Of a DNA stretch of 64,000 nucleotides, positions 1 through 11,515 are shown in pieces. Position 1 is the stretch's first letter. Each line of letters begins with the position of its first letter. Position numbers and translations under genes: made by a program. Location of the stretch: positions 310,001 through 374,000 of the forward strand of contig CP084617.1 in assembly GCA_025917655.1 (NCBI GenBank). Direction: 5' to 3'. Under the pieces are notes generated by a model. The model saw nothing but the letters and a program-made list of their open reading frames with translations. It ran no database searches and had not been told where the DNA came from. This DNA comes from Chlorella sorokiniana (Eukaryota > Chlorophyta > Trebouxiophyceae > Chlorellales > Chlorellaceae).

Positions 1-76
1 CTGGGCCCGCTGCTCTGCAAGCCGAGACCCTTCAACCGTCATCCGCCTGCAGGCTGCACGGCCCCGCAAGGGATCC

Positions 77-3000
77 ATGGATGCTTGCGACGGTCGGGCC
101 GGCGGCGGCGGCGGCGACGCCAGCTTCCCTCGCCAAAGCTCCGACTCCACCCTACACCCCGCGGGCCGCCCCAGCTCACTGCCGAGCGTGCGATCAAGCT
201 TCGATTCCTGCGGCGGCGACGCACCCATGTCAGACCCAGCCCACAGCCAGCGCGAGAGCTTGGACGAAGGCTGCGCCGCAGCCGCCACCGCTCGCTGCGC
301 ACCAGCTGGGGCGGCTGCGGCCGCCACAGGCTCTGCACCGCCCAGGCCCGCGCCTGCTGCTGCGCAGCCAGCGCAATCCGGCTTACCGGCCGCCCCAGAG
401 GCGCAGCCAGGCAGCCTGGGATCTTTTTACTGCAGCCCACCACCCCATCCTTCTGCCAGCCCTGCCACGACTGACTTCCGTCAGCGATGCACCCCGGGCA
501 GCAGCGGCCCCTGCCAGCCAGATCGGCCAGCGCGCCCCTGGGGCAGGGGGCGGGGGCGGAGCGGCAGCAGACTGCGGGCAACGAGCCTGGCTTTGGGGAG
601 CAAGGCCCCAGAGTGCTGCCGGGCGCTCGGAAGCCGCTGCTGAGGGGCTGACGATGGCGCGCGGCGGCCCGTCGCAGGCGGCAGCCGGCAACGGCAGTAC
701 TGGTGTCGATGGCAGCGGCACGCCGCAGCCTCTGGACCTCGGCAGCGGCAGGGAACACGGGCGGCCGCCCATCGACGGCACTCCCGGCCAGGGCAGGCTG
801 TCGGGCGGCACTCTGCGCCGGCAGCGGCGGCGGGTAGCCCCGCCACCCCGCCGCCCCTCAGTTCCCAGGCGGCCCTGCTGGCGCAGCAGCTGCTGCTGCA
901 GCAGCAGCAGCAGGCGGGCGGCGGCGCCTCCCCGCACACACGCCACAGCATACATTTGGGCTCGGGCGCGGGGCCCCCCCCGCCGCCGCCCTGGCAGCCG
1001 CCGCGCTCCGCTTCGCTCGACCGCCCCGCGCCTCGCCCAGCCCTGCCCGCTCGCCTCTCAGCGCGGCGCAGCTGCTGCTGGCGGGCAGCGGCGCCAGCAT
1101 GCCGGCGCAGCTGCCTTCGGGAGTCAGAGCATGGGAGCCATCATGGGGCTGGCGGCCATGGATGCCGCCGCCGCCGCCGCCGCGGCGCTGGAGCCGCTGC
1201 CGGAAGCCGTGGTGGAGGTGTCCCCTTTCTCCGCCATCCAAGGCAGGGCTCTGCTTCGTTTTTTGGCAGCGCTGGCTGCAGCAGCATGCCTGCCGCTGGG
1301 CGCTTGCCGCCGCTTGCGTCGGCTGCAAAGCCGCCGCCAGCCCTACCTCCCCTCCCCCCCCCCCCCCGAAGCTGCGCCTGCTTGCTTGTGTCCTGACGCA
1401 GGCACATACGGGTGCCACCTGCTGCCGCCGCAAGATGTGTCAGAGCCGGGTCCCGCGCCGGGGCGACCCCCGGCGGTGGCCCCAAGACCAGCAGCAGGCG
1501 CGCCGCAGCTGCAGCGCGCCGCGCCTGCCAAGCCCCGCATGAGCCGAGCTCCAGCCGCCCGCCAGCGCGCAACGCCAAGCCTGGACTGCTGCGCGTTTGC
1601 CCTGCTGGGTTTGGGAGAGCGGCACTGCTCGCGCCCCGTCCCCTCCCCTTTGACTCCCGTCCTCCCCTCCTTCCTTCTCCCCTCGCCTTCCTTGCCTTGA
1701 TTGTCCGCTCTTTCCTTGTTTCGCCCCCTGCAGAAGCAGCATCGACCTGCTTCTGGATCCTTCCGTGCCGGCCGCCGGCCGTGGCGCCCCAGCCAGAGCC
1801 TGGACACACTGCCGGAGCTGCTGGCGGCGCCGCCCGCCGCACTGGGGGTGAGCGGCGGCGCGGCCCGCCCGCCCGCCCTGTTGTGGCAGCTTGAGCTGCG
1901 CCCGCCAGACTCCCGCGCTGGCTGGAGTGCTGCAGCTGCTGCGCGCCCACCCCGCCTCGGCTTTGCCCAGCCAGAGCAGCGCCTGTGGCTGCGGTGCAGC
2001 CCTGTTTGAAGCGTGCCTGCGCTGTGATCGATTCATGCGACGTTCCCTCTGCGTTCCTGCCTGCTGCAGGTCGCCACGCCCGGCCGCCCCTCCGTGCTGG
2101 CGTCTGCCGCGCAGCTGCTGCAGCGGCTGCCGGGCGGCGGCTCGGGCGGGCGCCGCCCAGCGTGCGGCACAGCATGGACGAGTGGCGGCGCATGCCCAGC
2201 GCGGCACGCACGCTCAGCACGCTGGGCACGACGTGCGGGTGAGCTGGCGCCTCGGCAGCCCGCCGCCGCCGCTGCCGCCAGCCAGCAGTTTGGTCAAGCG
2301 CCTCGCTCCTCCTACCGTGTGCATGGGCACCCAGCCGCTTTGCTGCCTCCTCCTCATGCATCCCTCCCCCCGCCCCCGGCCGCCGCTTGCAGAGCGCCCG
2401 CCTCCGCCGCCGCCGACCCGGCGTCGCTGTTCAGCCGCTTCAGCGCGGGCGCCATGCACGACCTGGCCAACAGCACCGTCACAGTGGTGGCGGGGCTGTG
2501 CCGGCGGCGGCGCCTGCCGCGGCCCGCGGCGCCCGCTGCCCGCCGCCGCCGCCTCGTCGATGGTCGACCCGGCGGGGGCGCCGGCGGGGGCACCTTTGAG
2601 GCGCGCATCGGCACGCCCGAGGTGAGCCTGCGGCCGCTGCCGCTGCCGCCTAGGCAGTTTCTCCTCGCACCTTGTGTGTGGTCGGGCAGAGTGGGGGCGG
2701 CAGGCAGGCAGGGGCCTTGCGGGCCGCTCGCAAAGCCGTGCGCCGCCGAACGGCTCCGGCCGCCCGATGTGTTGGGTCGGCCCGCGCCCAGGCGCAACCC
2801 GCGCTCCCACGCCTCGCGTTTGCTTTGCGCCAAGTGCGCACCCGTGCCTCTTCTTAAGAAAGGTTGATGCTTCAGCTTGCATTGCTGTTGGTCGTAATGT
2901 TGTCGTCTTGCAGGACTCGATGCTGGATCCAGACCTTCACGACACCTTTGGCGCACACCCTCCTACGGCCTGCCCACCGCCCCCGCTGCCGCACGCCCCC

Positions 3001-6000
3001 GCGGCCGCCGTCAAAGGCAGCCCCGGCGGCGCGCCGCGCCGCCGCACCGTGCCGCCGACGGCTGGCGGCTGCCCGCGGGCCCGGCGCGGCGGGCGGCGGC
3101 GCCCATGCAGCGCCCGGCGGCAGCAGCCTGGACCTGGCTCGAGGCCTGGAGCGCTCCCTTGCGGCCGCCGCAGGCGCGGCGGCGGCCAGCCCTCTTTGGC
3201 CACTGCGGCTTCCGCCTCGATGGAAGCCGCATCCGCCGCGGCCCAGCGCCACCCCGCCGTCTACCAGCCGCACGTGCCGCCGCTGGAGAGCTCGCAGGGG
3301 GCCACGCGCCGCTGCTGACGCCCAGCAGCGTGGCGGGGCAGCACAGCGTCACGGTGCACGACCCGCAGGTGTGTGTGTGTGGTGGGGGAGAGGGGTGTTG
3401 GGGGGGAGGAGCAACAGACGACGCCGGGGACAGCCGCACGCCTTGGGGGAGGAGCCGGGGGGTGGAGCAGGGGAGGCAGGAGAGGCAAGGGACCGTGCGG
3501 AGGGAAACCAGCTGGCCTCCCAGGTTGGCTCGCCCCCGGGGCCGCCTGCCCTGTCAGTCCCCCCGCCCCTGTCTGCATTGGCGGCGGCGCTCTCGCCCGC
3601 CTGTGGCCCCCCTCCCACCACCACCACCACACACACAGACACCGCCACTTGCCTGTTTCAAACGGCATGCGCTGTTTTGGCTCAACGTTCCTGTCGCCAT
3701 GCCGCACTTGTATAACGCAGGTCATCGTCCCCAGCCTGGGCTTCCTCAAGCAGCGCGCCCTGGCCAGGCAGCAGCTCCAGCGCCTCGAGTGCGGGGGCGG
3801 CGGCGGCGGCAGCGGCCACGGCGGCGGCGGCGGCGGCGGCGGCTACATTGCCGAGGCCAAGCGCGTGCTGGCGGCGGCGGTGCACACGGCGTCTGAGCAG
3901 GAGGCGGCGGTGGTGGAGTCTAGGTGGGAAGGGGGTTAGGGTGTGCGAGGGGCTCGGGTCTGTGCTGGCGCTGCAGTGCTATAGGGTGGTGGGTTGTTCG
4001 CGAGTGTCTGCATTTCAGTGGCCGGCAGGAAGCCGCATGCGGCGGAACCTCGCACGCTCCTGGCGGCAGGCAGACCCCTGTCGAGCAGCCGGCAGCCACG
4101 CAGCCGGTGCACCCCCCTCCCTTCCCTCCCCCTGCCTCATCAACTGCCCCCCTCCTTGGCTTCCCTGCAGCTGCTCGGGTGCCATCGGCCCGCTGCTGCG
4201 GTACATGCGGGACCACAAGCACGACGACGGCGCGCTGCGGGCGGGCCTGCACACGCTCAGCCTCCTCGTCTCCAACTCGCCCAACCGCGGCATCATTGTG
4301 TCCTTCCAGGTGAGAAAGTGCTTCGATTCCTGTTGTTGGAGCTCCTGTTGCTGTGTTTTGTGCGTGTGGCGCCCAGTCGCCACAGCGCCAGCCGCCTCCA
4401 GCCCTTTTCCCTTGGACTTGGCCGGGCGCGCTGCTTGAGCACTTGGACACTCGGGCTGGCGGAAGGCGCCGGCTGTCACAAACTTTCTACGCAAGCAGAA
4501 GCACCTGCCCTCCCACCAACCTCCCGCCACCATCCCCCACTCCCCTCAGCCTCCCACCAACCTATTCAACAACATACGGCCCGCCCCATTCCCTGAACCA
4601 ATCCCTGAACGACGCACAATCATTCCATGCACGACGCAGGGCCAGGCCATGCTGTGTGAGGCGCTGCGCGCGACGCGCGCGACCAGGGCATCCGCGAGGA
4701 CGTCGTGCGCCTGCTGTGGGACCTGGAGGCCCACAACAAGGAGTGCCACTTTGGGGCGGGTGAGCGCGGGGGAGGGGCGGCGGGGGCGGGCGGCATGCGC
4801 GGCGGTGCGGGTGGTGGGATGGCGGGGGCTAGTGTGGGGTCGGGCCTGCGCTGACTTGACAGGGGCGCTACGGGGGAGCAGGGCCCTGTACTTGGTGGTT
4901 GGGGGCAGGAGGCTGGGCCTGCTCAGGCATGCTTGCTGGGCCAGCAGGGCCGCCGCTCGCCTCGGCTTCCTTTCTGTCCTTTCAACTTTCCGCCTCGCCT
5001 CATCCCTCCGTACTGGCGGTCGCCCCCACACCCAACAGCCCCCACCCACAAACACACAAATTCACCCGTCAATCCCTCATTCCTCGCTTTCCTTCTTCCC
5101 CTTCCCCCTCCCCCTCGCTGCAGAGGACCTGGAGGCGCTGCAGAGCGTGCTGGAGGCGACCAGCAACGCGTTGGTGGCCTCCCACATCCTGCACCAGATG
5201 CACCACTGCCTCTCCCGCGCCGACGCGCCGCCCATGAGCCCCCAACAAATGCAGCGTGAGCCGCCGCCGCCGCCGCCGCTCAACCGCGCGCTGCATCGCC
5301 CTCCTGCCCGCGCTTGTGCTGCCGGCAGCGTGCTGCTGCGCCTGCTGTGCCTGCCCCGGGCAGCGGCTGCCAACCCGTTCGGCCGTCTCCCTTCATGGGC
5401 CCTGCTCGTCGCCTGCCCATCCTCTCGCAGTGTTTGCGCAACGGCTGGTGGAGGAGATTGCTGCGCACAAGCACCACCTGCAGGTACGGCGTGTGTGCGT
5501 GTGTGGGGTGGGGGGTGGGGAGGGGGGCCGCGGGCGGAAGCAGGCTGGCAGACAACATGCCTCCTCGGGCACGCGGCCCGGCCCAGCACCGCCAGGCGCT
5601 GCTGTATTGCCAAACGCGCCCAGAAACAGCCATCCCCTGCCTCCACCCTTGGTGCTGCTCCTCGTTATTTTACCGCTCATGTGTACTGCCGCATCGTCGC
5701 CACCATATCGCAGGACGCCGCGCAGTATGCGCTGGGCAACCTGACGGCCGTCGTGCTGGGCGACTCGCGGGTGCCGCCGTCTCAGCGCCAGACGCTCGTC
5801 AGTCGCTTGCTGGACGAGCTGCGCCGCGCGGCTGCCGTGCCGGGGCAGTGCCAGGGTGAGCTGGAGGGACAGCTGGGGGCAGCTGGGCGGCTGCTGGAAG
5901 GCAGCTGCAGGGTGCGCCCCATGAGGCAGGGCGGGGGTGACGAGGTTCATGCAGTGACCCAGCCAGGTGGTGGCAGCTGGCCCACGGCCGCGGCCGCTGC

Positions 6001-6318
6001 AGCCCTGCTGCCCGGCTTTTCCGCACGGCTTCCCTGCCTTGCTAATCACGCCAGCCCCGCCCCGCCCGGTGTGCAGTGGTGCTGACGGTGCTGAGCTGCA
6101 TGGCGGGCAACGCGAGGGTGCGGTCGGCGATGGCGCACTGCCAGGCGCGGCGGCGCCTCGCCGACTTTGGGCAGCGCGTGGCCGACCCCCGGCTGCGCGC
6201 CCGCGCCCTGTCCCTCGTCAAGATTCTGCACAAGCAGGAGGCGTTGGAGCACAGCGGCGGCTGGTACTTTGGCGAGGGCGGCGCGTCCCCCGCCTCGTCC
6301 TCGCCGCCCTCACGCTGA
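77..6318 (+). CDS. Armadillo/HEAT-like helical repeat protein with long disordered N-terminus
   Basis: I do not recognise a named family. The C-terminal half is secure: seven exons join in consistent phase at about 3721-3923, 4171-4309, 4640-4759, 5124-5255, 5431-5483, 5714-5855 and 6077-6318 (stop TGA). They encode amphipathic helices typical of ARM/HEAT solenoids, for example GLHTLSLLVSNSPNRGI, EDVVRLLWDLEAHNKECHF and DAAQYALGNLTAVVLGD. The 4640-4759 exon needs one extra base after ALRA to stay in frame. Upstream (77 to about 3368) the protein would be Ala/Gly/Pro/Ser-rich and disordered, with a Gln run near 890 and an Ala run near 1165. Exon limits there are uncertain and the ATG at 77 is only a candidate; the true start may lie left of the window. 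Likely a scaffold or protein-binding role, by inference from the fold alone. Confidence 0.6.
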
Positions 6319-7156
6319 GCCGAAGCGTTGCATGGTGGCCACAGAACCACCCTTGGCGACACCCTTGGCCCACGCAAGCGTTGCTGCTCTCCCAGCCCAC
6401 CCACAAATGCCTGTTCATTCCGCAGCGCCGCAGCGGCACTCAGCCGCAGCTGCGCAGTTTTTGCCCAGTTTTCACATGTCGACCCCACAAGCCCGAACCG
6501 ACTCGGTCTTTGCCTCTCCCCCAAGCACGCCTCAACCCGCGGCATTTTTACCTGCACGGCAACACCGAGCAGCCACGTCCGCTCCCTTTTCCAGTCCAGC
6601 CGCGGAGCTCAACCACTTGTTTTCCTGCACCTTCCTGATCCCTTCCGTCTTCCTTGCCTGCGCACACCACGCGTGTTTGGCGCCCACCTCTTGCATGCAT
6701 GATAGCTGTGGTGGCGCCTGGGCATCTGATCAATGCACTGCACGGACACATGCTGCCACACCCCAATGCACGACGCCTTTCCTGATTGACACCGTCGACA
6801 TTGTTATGTACGAGCCGATGTGAAATTATCTGCAGCTGTATGCCATGGCAGGCTTCAGGCTGGCCAGATGACATGGGTTGAAGGGACTGTGAGGCTAACA
6901 AGGCAGTGATGTCATTATGGCGGCGCCGGTGCTTTGTGGAACCTGATCTCAAGTTGCATGGCTGTCCCCTAATTAATTGCAATTAGGGTTTGCATGGTTC
7001 TGCCTTTGCTCTCCATACCTGAGCTGTTGCCGCACGGCGGATGAAAGCCGGTGCTGTGCGCGCTGCGTGCTTGAGTCCTGATTGAAACCGTGCGCTGAGC
7101 CGGCGGTGCTATTCACATCGCTGCTCCTCATCAATGCCCTTCTAGTTCAAGCAGTC
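6319..7156. other. Intergenic: 3' region of ARM gene and upstream region of F-box/LRR gene
   Basis: No convincing coding exon or RNA gene is seen. The only notable patch is an AT-rich palindromic segment around 6970-6990 (core AATTGCAATT), about 170 bases before the next start codon. It stands out in a GC-rich background and could be part of the promoter. Confidence 0.5.
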
Positions 7157-10100
7157 ATGAAAACGCGGAGGCAGAGTCAAGCAGCCGAGGAAGACAAGCC
7201 CGCCGCTGTGCGGCGAGGCGGCATTCGCAAAGCCCCTACAAAGCGGGGTGGAGCTGTACTGACTAAGCGGGTTGTCATGCGGGGACGCAACACAGGCAGC
7301 CTGAGGGATGGCTTGAGCAGGTCCGCACAGCTAGACGCAGACGAAGACTCGGGTGCAGCACACACGGCGATGGACGCCAGTCATGTGCATGAAGAGCAGC
7401 AGCAGCAGCAGCAACTGGCGGGGCAGCCCACTGCGTCAGGGCTGTCACAACAACACGTGCGCGGCAAGCGGCAGAGTGCGGCACCTGCCGGCAAACACGC
7501 AGCAGCGGCGGCATCCATAGAGTCGCTTTCATTAGAGGCTCTGCAAGAGATATTCATGCACCTCCGAGGGCAGGAGTGCGATCAGCAGGACTACGTCAGG
7601 TGAGGGCAGCTTCTGGGTGCAGCTGCCGAGTCTTGATGGCGACTCACGAGTCCCCCCACTTCGATGCGAGGCAGGCCGCTCACCCCCTCAGTGCGATCTG
7701 CCAGCCTCGTTCCAAGCCACTAACGGGCCACCCTGCTGCGCATGTTGGCCCGACCGCAGAGAGATCTTGCCGCTGGTGTGCAAGCGCTTCCGGGACGTTC
7801 TGCGGGGAGCAAGCGCTGTGTGGGAGGCAAGCTTGCTCTGCTGCCGAAGCACACCTCCTCCCACAACATGCACTGCCTGTGCAACAGCGGTGCACCGCTA
7901 CTGGCCCCTGAATGAGCAGCCAATAGATCCTGCGCTTGTTCAAGGGCTCAAAGCGCTCGGCGGCTGTCGGAGGCTTTCAGCGGCACCCTGGCCGTTGCCA
8001 GCCGCTGCCCATCGTCTTCCAAGCTTTCTGCCCCCTGCAGACGGTGCACGTGGACTTTCTGCACAAGGGGCAGGATCTTTCCTACCCCGAACTGCGCATA
8101 GAGGAAGCCATCCGGCGCGGTGACTCTGACTTCCAGGACGGCGGCGAGGCTGCCAACCGACGCCTGCTGCGCTCCACTGTGGAGGCCTGGCTGGCTCCGC
8201 GCGCCGCCGCCATCAAGCGTCTGGTGCTGTGGTGAGCTGCGCCACCTCACCTCTTTGCACGGAGTTGCACGGCCCTGCAGCGCCGCAGCGGCTCAGGGTT
8301 CAGGGCAGCATGCTAGCAGAAGCGTCGCTGTGGCCGTGCGTGCCCGTCTCCCCACACGATGCCTGCCTGGCTGCCCCGCTCCGGCCCGCCCCTGCGCAGC
8401 TTCTCGGCGCAAGACCCTTCCCACTCCTTCCCCACCAACGGCCGTGGCTTGCGCCGGCTGCTGCGCCTGGTGGCACCCTCGCTCCAGGACCTGTTGGTGG
8501 CGCAATGCTCCGACATCTTCCAGCCCAAGTCGTTCGAGGACCTGGCGGCGCTTCAGGTGCGCCCTCCGACCCCCTTCGCGCTGGCCTTCGAAGGGGCCCT
8601 GGAGCAGCCTCCAGGCTGGCTGCGGGCCCGCTGCCAAGGGAAGGCCTGGAGGGCGAACGGGCCTGGGTGCTACTGAGTTGAAATGCGAACAATCTGCGCC
8701 GTGTGGCGGAACACATCACGCCGAGGCGCTGCAGCAGCTGCTGACCTGCTGACACGGGAGCGGCTTGAGCGCTGCGTCCGCCGCCTGGCTGTGCTGCCGC
8801 CGCCGCCGCCGCCGCCGCCCCTCACCCCACATACACACACCCACGAATATTCAACCTCACACGCCACCACACTGCACATTCGCACACGTGCGCTCACGCA
8901 CACACACACACACACGTCCCTGGCTCATGAGTGCAGAGCCTGCAATCGCTGGCGGTGACCTTTATCACGGGCCAGGTGGCGGCGGCGCAGCTGGCGCCGC
9001 TGGAAGGGCTGCCCTGCCTGCGCAGCCTGGCGCTGTCTGCCTGCCCGCGGGCGGAGGAGGGCGGCCAGCGCTGCCTCGCCGCCTTCCCGGACACCCTGCT
9101 CCGGCTCAGGGGCCTGACGGCGCTGTCGCTCAGCTCGAAGGGTGGGTGGCGCCGCCGGGCAGCGGCCGGCGGCAGGAGCCCCTTGCCGGCAGCCAGCGGC
9201 GGGGAGGGACGCGCGCTGCAGGCGGTGCGTCTGTTACTGCTTGAGCTGCTTCTGCCTGCTGCTCACTGCGCTGCCTGGCGCCGCTCCAACCCTCCCCTGC
9301 AGGCATCACCGCTCTGCCCACGGGCCTCACCAGGCTCAAGCACCTGGCCAGCCTGGATGCGTCGGGCTGCTACCTCCACGTCCTGCCCTCCAACCTCTGG
9401 CGCCTCGCCTGGCTGCGCCGCCTGCGCCTCAACTCCACCAACCTCCTGGTGGCATTCGGCCAGACGTGGGAGACGCTGGGGAAGCTGCCGCGGCTGGAGG
9501 CCCTGGAGCTGCGGTGAGGCAGCCGCCCCTGCTCGCCTTGCGCTGGTTTGGGTTGTTGAGGGAGGTTGGCACCCTGTTTGGCGGCTTGCTTTGCATTGGT
9601 TCTGTTTGTGGCGTGCGGCAGCTGCTTGCGTGGCAGGCAGGGTCGATTTGCTTGGTTTTGCATGGCTTGCAGTCGTGGGCAGAGGGGGCGCGCGCTGCTG
9701 CGGAGCAGGGCAACGCAGCCAGCACCGGAAGCCGCAAGGGCGGGGGAATCAAGCTGCCTTCACCTGTGGTCCTGGCGGTTGTGCTTGCCCCCGCAGGGAC
9801 AACAAGGCCGTGATGCTGCCCGCCCGCCTCCCGGCCTGTCCAGCCTGACCAGCCTGGACCTCAGCAACAACCAGTTTGAGCTGGCGACGGCGTCGGAGCC
9901 GGGCCCGCTGAACGCGCTGTCGTCGCTGCCCAGGCTGAAGGTGGGGGCTGGGCGGGCAGCTCTGCTTGCAAGGGGGTGCAGGCTGCATGCCAGCTGGAGT
10001 TAAAGTGCCTGCCAGCAAGCTTTGCGGTGGTCGCTGCTTCGGCCGGCGTTGGGCTGCAGCAGGCTGGATGCTGGCGGCTTCCCTCCCTCCACCCCAGCCC

Positions 10101-10945
10101 TCCCCTGCCCCGCCCGCAGCGCCTGCTGATGCGCTGCTGCCACATGCCCTCGGTGCCCGACTGCGTCAGCCTGCTGAGCACGCTGAGCCACCTGGACGTG
10201 TCGCGCAACCAGCTGGTGGAGCTGCCGGCCGGGCTGGGCGCGCTGGGCGCGCTGCGCGAGCTGGCGGCTGAGGGCAACTGCTTCCCGCGCCTGCCCCAGG
10301 CACGTCGCCCCGCCCCTGGCTCTTTCTGCTCTGCGGGCGCTGCTGTGCCCTGTCTGGGAATCGCTCCATCCAGCCACCTCCGTCCCATCTCCCCTCCTCT
10401 TGCACCTTACCCCCGCGGCGAATCCACCTTGGCAGGGTCCCCCCTCTGCCCCCTCAGCCTCTCTGCACGCGGCCTCCCCCTGTGCAGGTGCTGTTCCAGC
10501 TGCCCTCCCTGGAGCGCGCCGACCTCTCCTTCAACGTCTACATGGAGTGCGCCTCCAGCCTGAAGCCCCCGCTGGACAACGGCGGCCTGGCCAGCCTGCG
10601 CCGCCTCGACCTCAGCGCGGCGGCGGCGCTGGGGCTGGGCGTGGCGGGGCTGGCCTGCAGCCAGGGCGGGCGCTGCCAGCTGGCATGCATACTCCAGCCA
10701 CGTTGCTCTGCTGAGGGACTGCACTCTGAGTGTGGGGCCGACGCCACGCCAGCCCCATCTCACCCAACCGCCGCCGCCCTCCACCATATCAAACGCACCC
10801 ACCATGCCCGTTCCCCGCCGCCTGCAGGAAGATGCTGGGGCCCTGGAAGCAGCCGAGCACCCGCTGGCTGCAGGAGCTGGTGGCGGAGCTGGAGGAGCGG
10901 CGAGCGGCGGCGGGCCAGCCGCGCCCAGAGGTGCTGTGGGACTAG
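7157..10945 (+). CDS. F-box-like / leucine-rich repeat protein
   Basis: Exon phases agree across about 7157-7599, 7760-7826, 8041-8231, 8400-8556, 8937-9141, 9303-9513, 9797-9940, 10120-10299 and 10488 to about 10640, with a last exon ending at the TAG at 10943-10945. The N-terminus (from MKTRRQSQ) is basic and Gln-rich. Residues about 125-170 form an F-box-like helix set (SIESLSLEALQEIFMHLRG, then EILPLVCKRFRDVL), followed by leucine-rich repeats such as LTSLDLSNNQFEL and LSHLDVSRNQLVELPAGLG. Such proteins usually recruit substrates to SCF ubiquitin ligases, by family inference. Introns after 7826 and 10299 use GC donors. The 9797 exon shifts frame within a C run, yet splice phase on both sides requires the restored base. 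A small extra exon near 8692-8756 is possible, and the junction before the last exon is unresolved. Length about 600 residues. Confidence 0.75.
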
Positions 10946-11515
10946 GCGCGCCCCTGTCAGCGAGGCGCGCCTGCAACACCTGTCGATTTGTGAGGAGGGT
11001 TTCGTGCTGAGGCAAAGTGGTTGCGAGGTGTTGTCTGGCTCTTCTGCTCAAGCTGCCCTGATTAATGCTCCCTTTTATCTGCTTCGCTCGCATGTTTCTA
11101 TGCATCCCCCTCCTTTCCCTCAGCAAACACCAAGCTCCCCATTTGCAATGCCTGGCACTGCGCCTCGTTAAAGGCCTGCCTTGCGCAGCAACAGCAGCCA
11201 ACAAGCAAGCCCAGGATAGCCAAAGCCAAAGTTGCATGCACAGTATTGGTGGCAGCAAGGCCTGGCTTTATGGAATGTGGGGGAGACGCAGCTGCCGCGC
11301 CTGCTGCTGCAGCAGATCGGCGCTCCCCGTTGCCACATGGACCCAGTGATCCAGCGCAGTCCTCAGCTGGGCATGCGCAGCCGGGGCGCAAGCTCCCCAA
11401 CGACCTCCGTTCCCAGCGCCACGCCTAGAAGGCCACTGCGGCCGCCGTTCCGCCGCCGCCCCGACCGCTGCACCGCCAGCGGCGCCAGCGCCCGACAACT
11501 GCCCGGCCCAGGAGC
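10946..11515. other. Convergent 3' regions of F-box/LRR and mS29 genes
   Basis: The two flanking genes end toward each other here. I see no coding exon, RNA gene or repeat; presumably both 3' UTRs. Confidence 0.5.

Noticed and set aside
81-1700. Plus-strand open frame of 539 codons at the left end
   Set aside because: Composition is that of a GC-rich shadow frame (Arg/Pro/Ala/Cys runs). More natural protein text is found in other frames of the same DNA and it shifts along the way, so it was not used as one CDS.
1141-2361. Minus-strand open frame of 406 codons
   Set aside because: Arg/Gly/Ala-rich with no domain; antisense to the ARM gene region. Long stop-free frames are expected by chance at this GC content.
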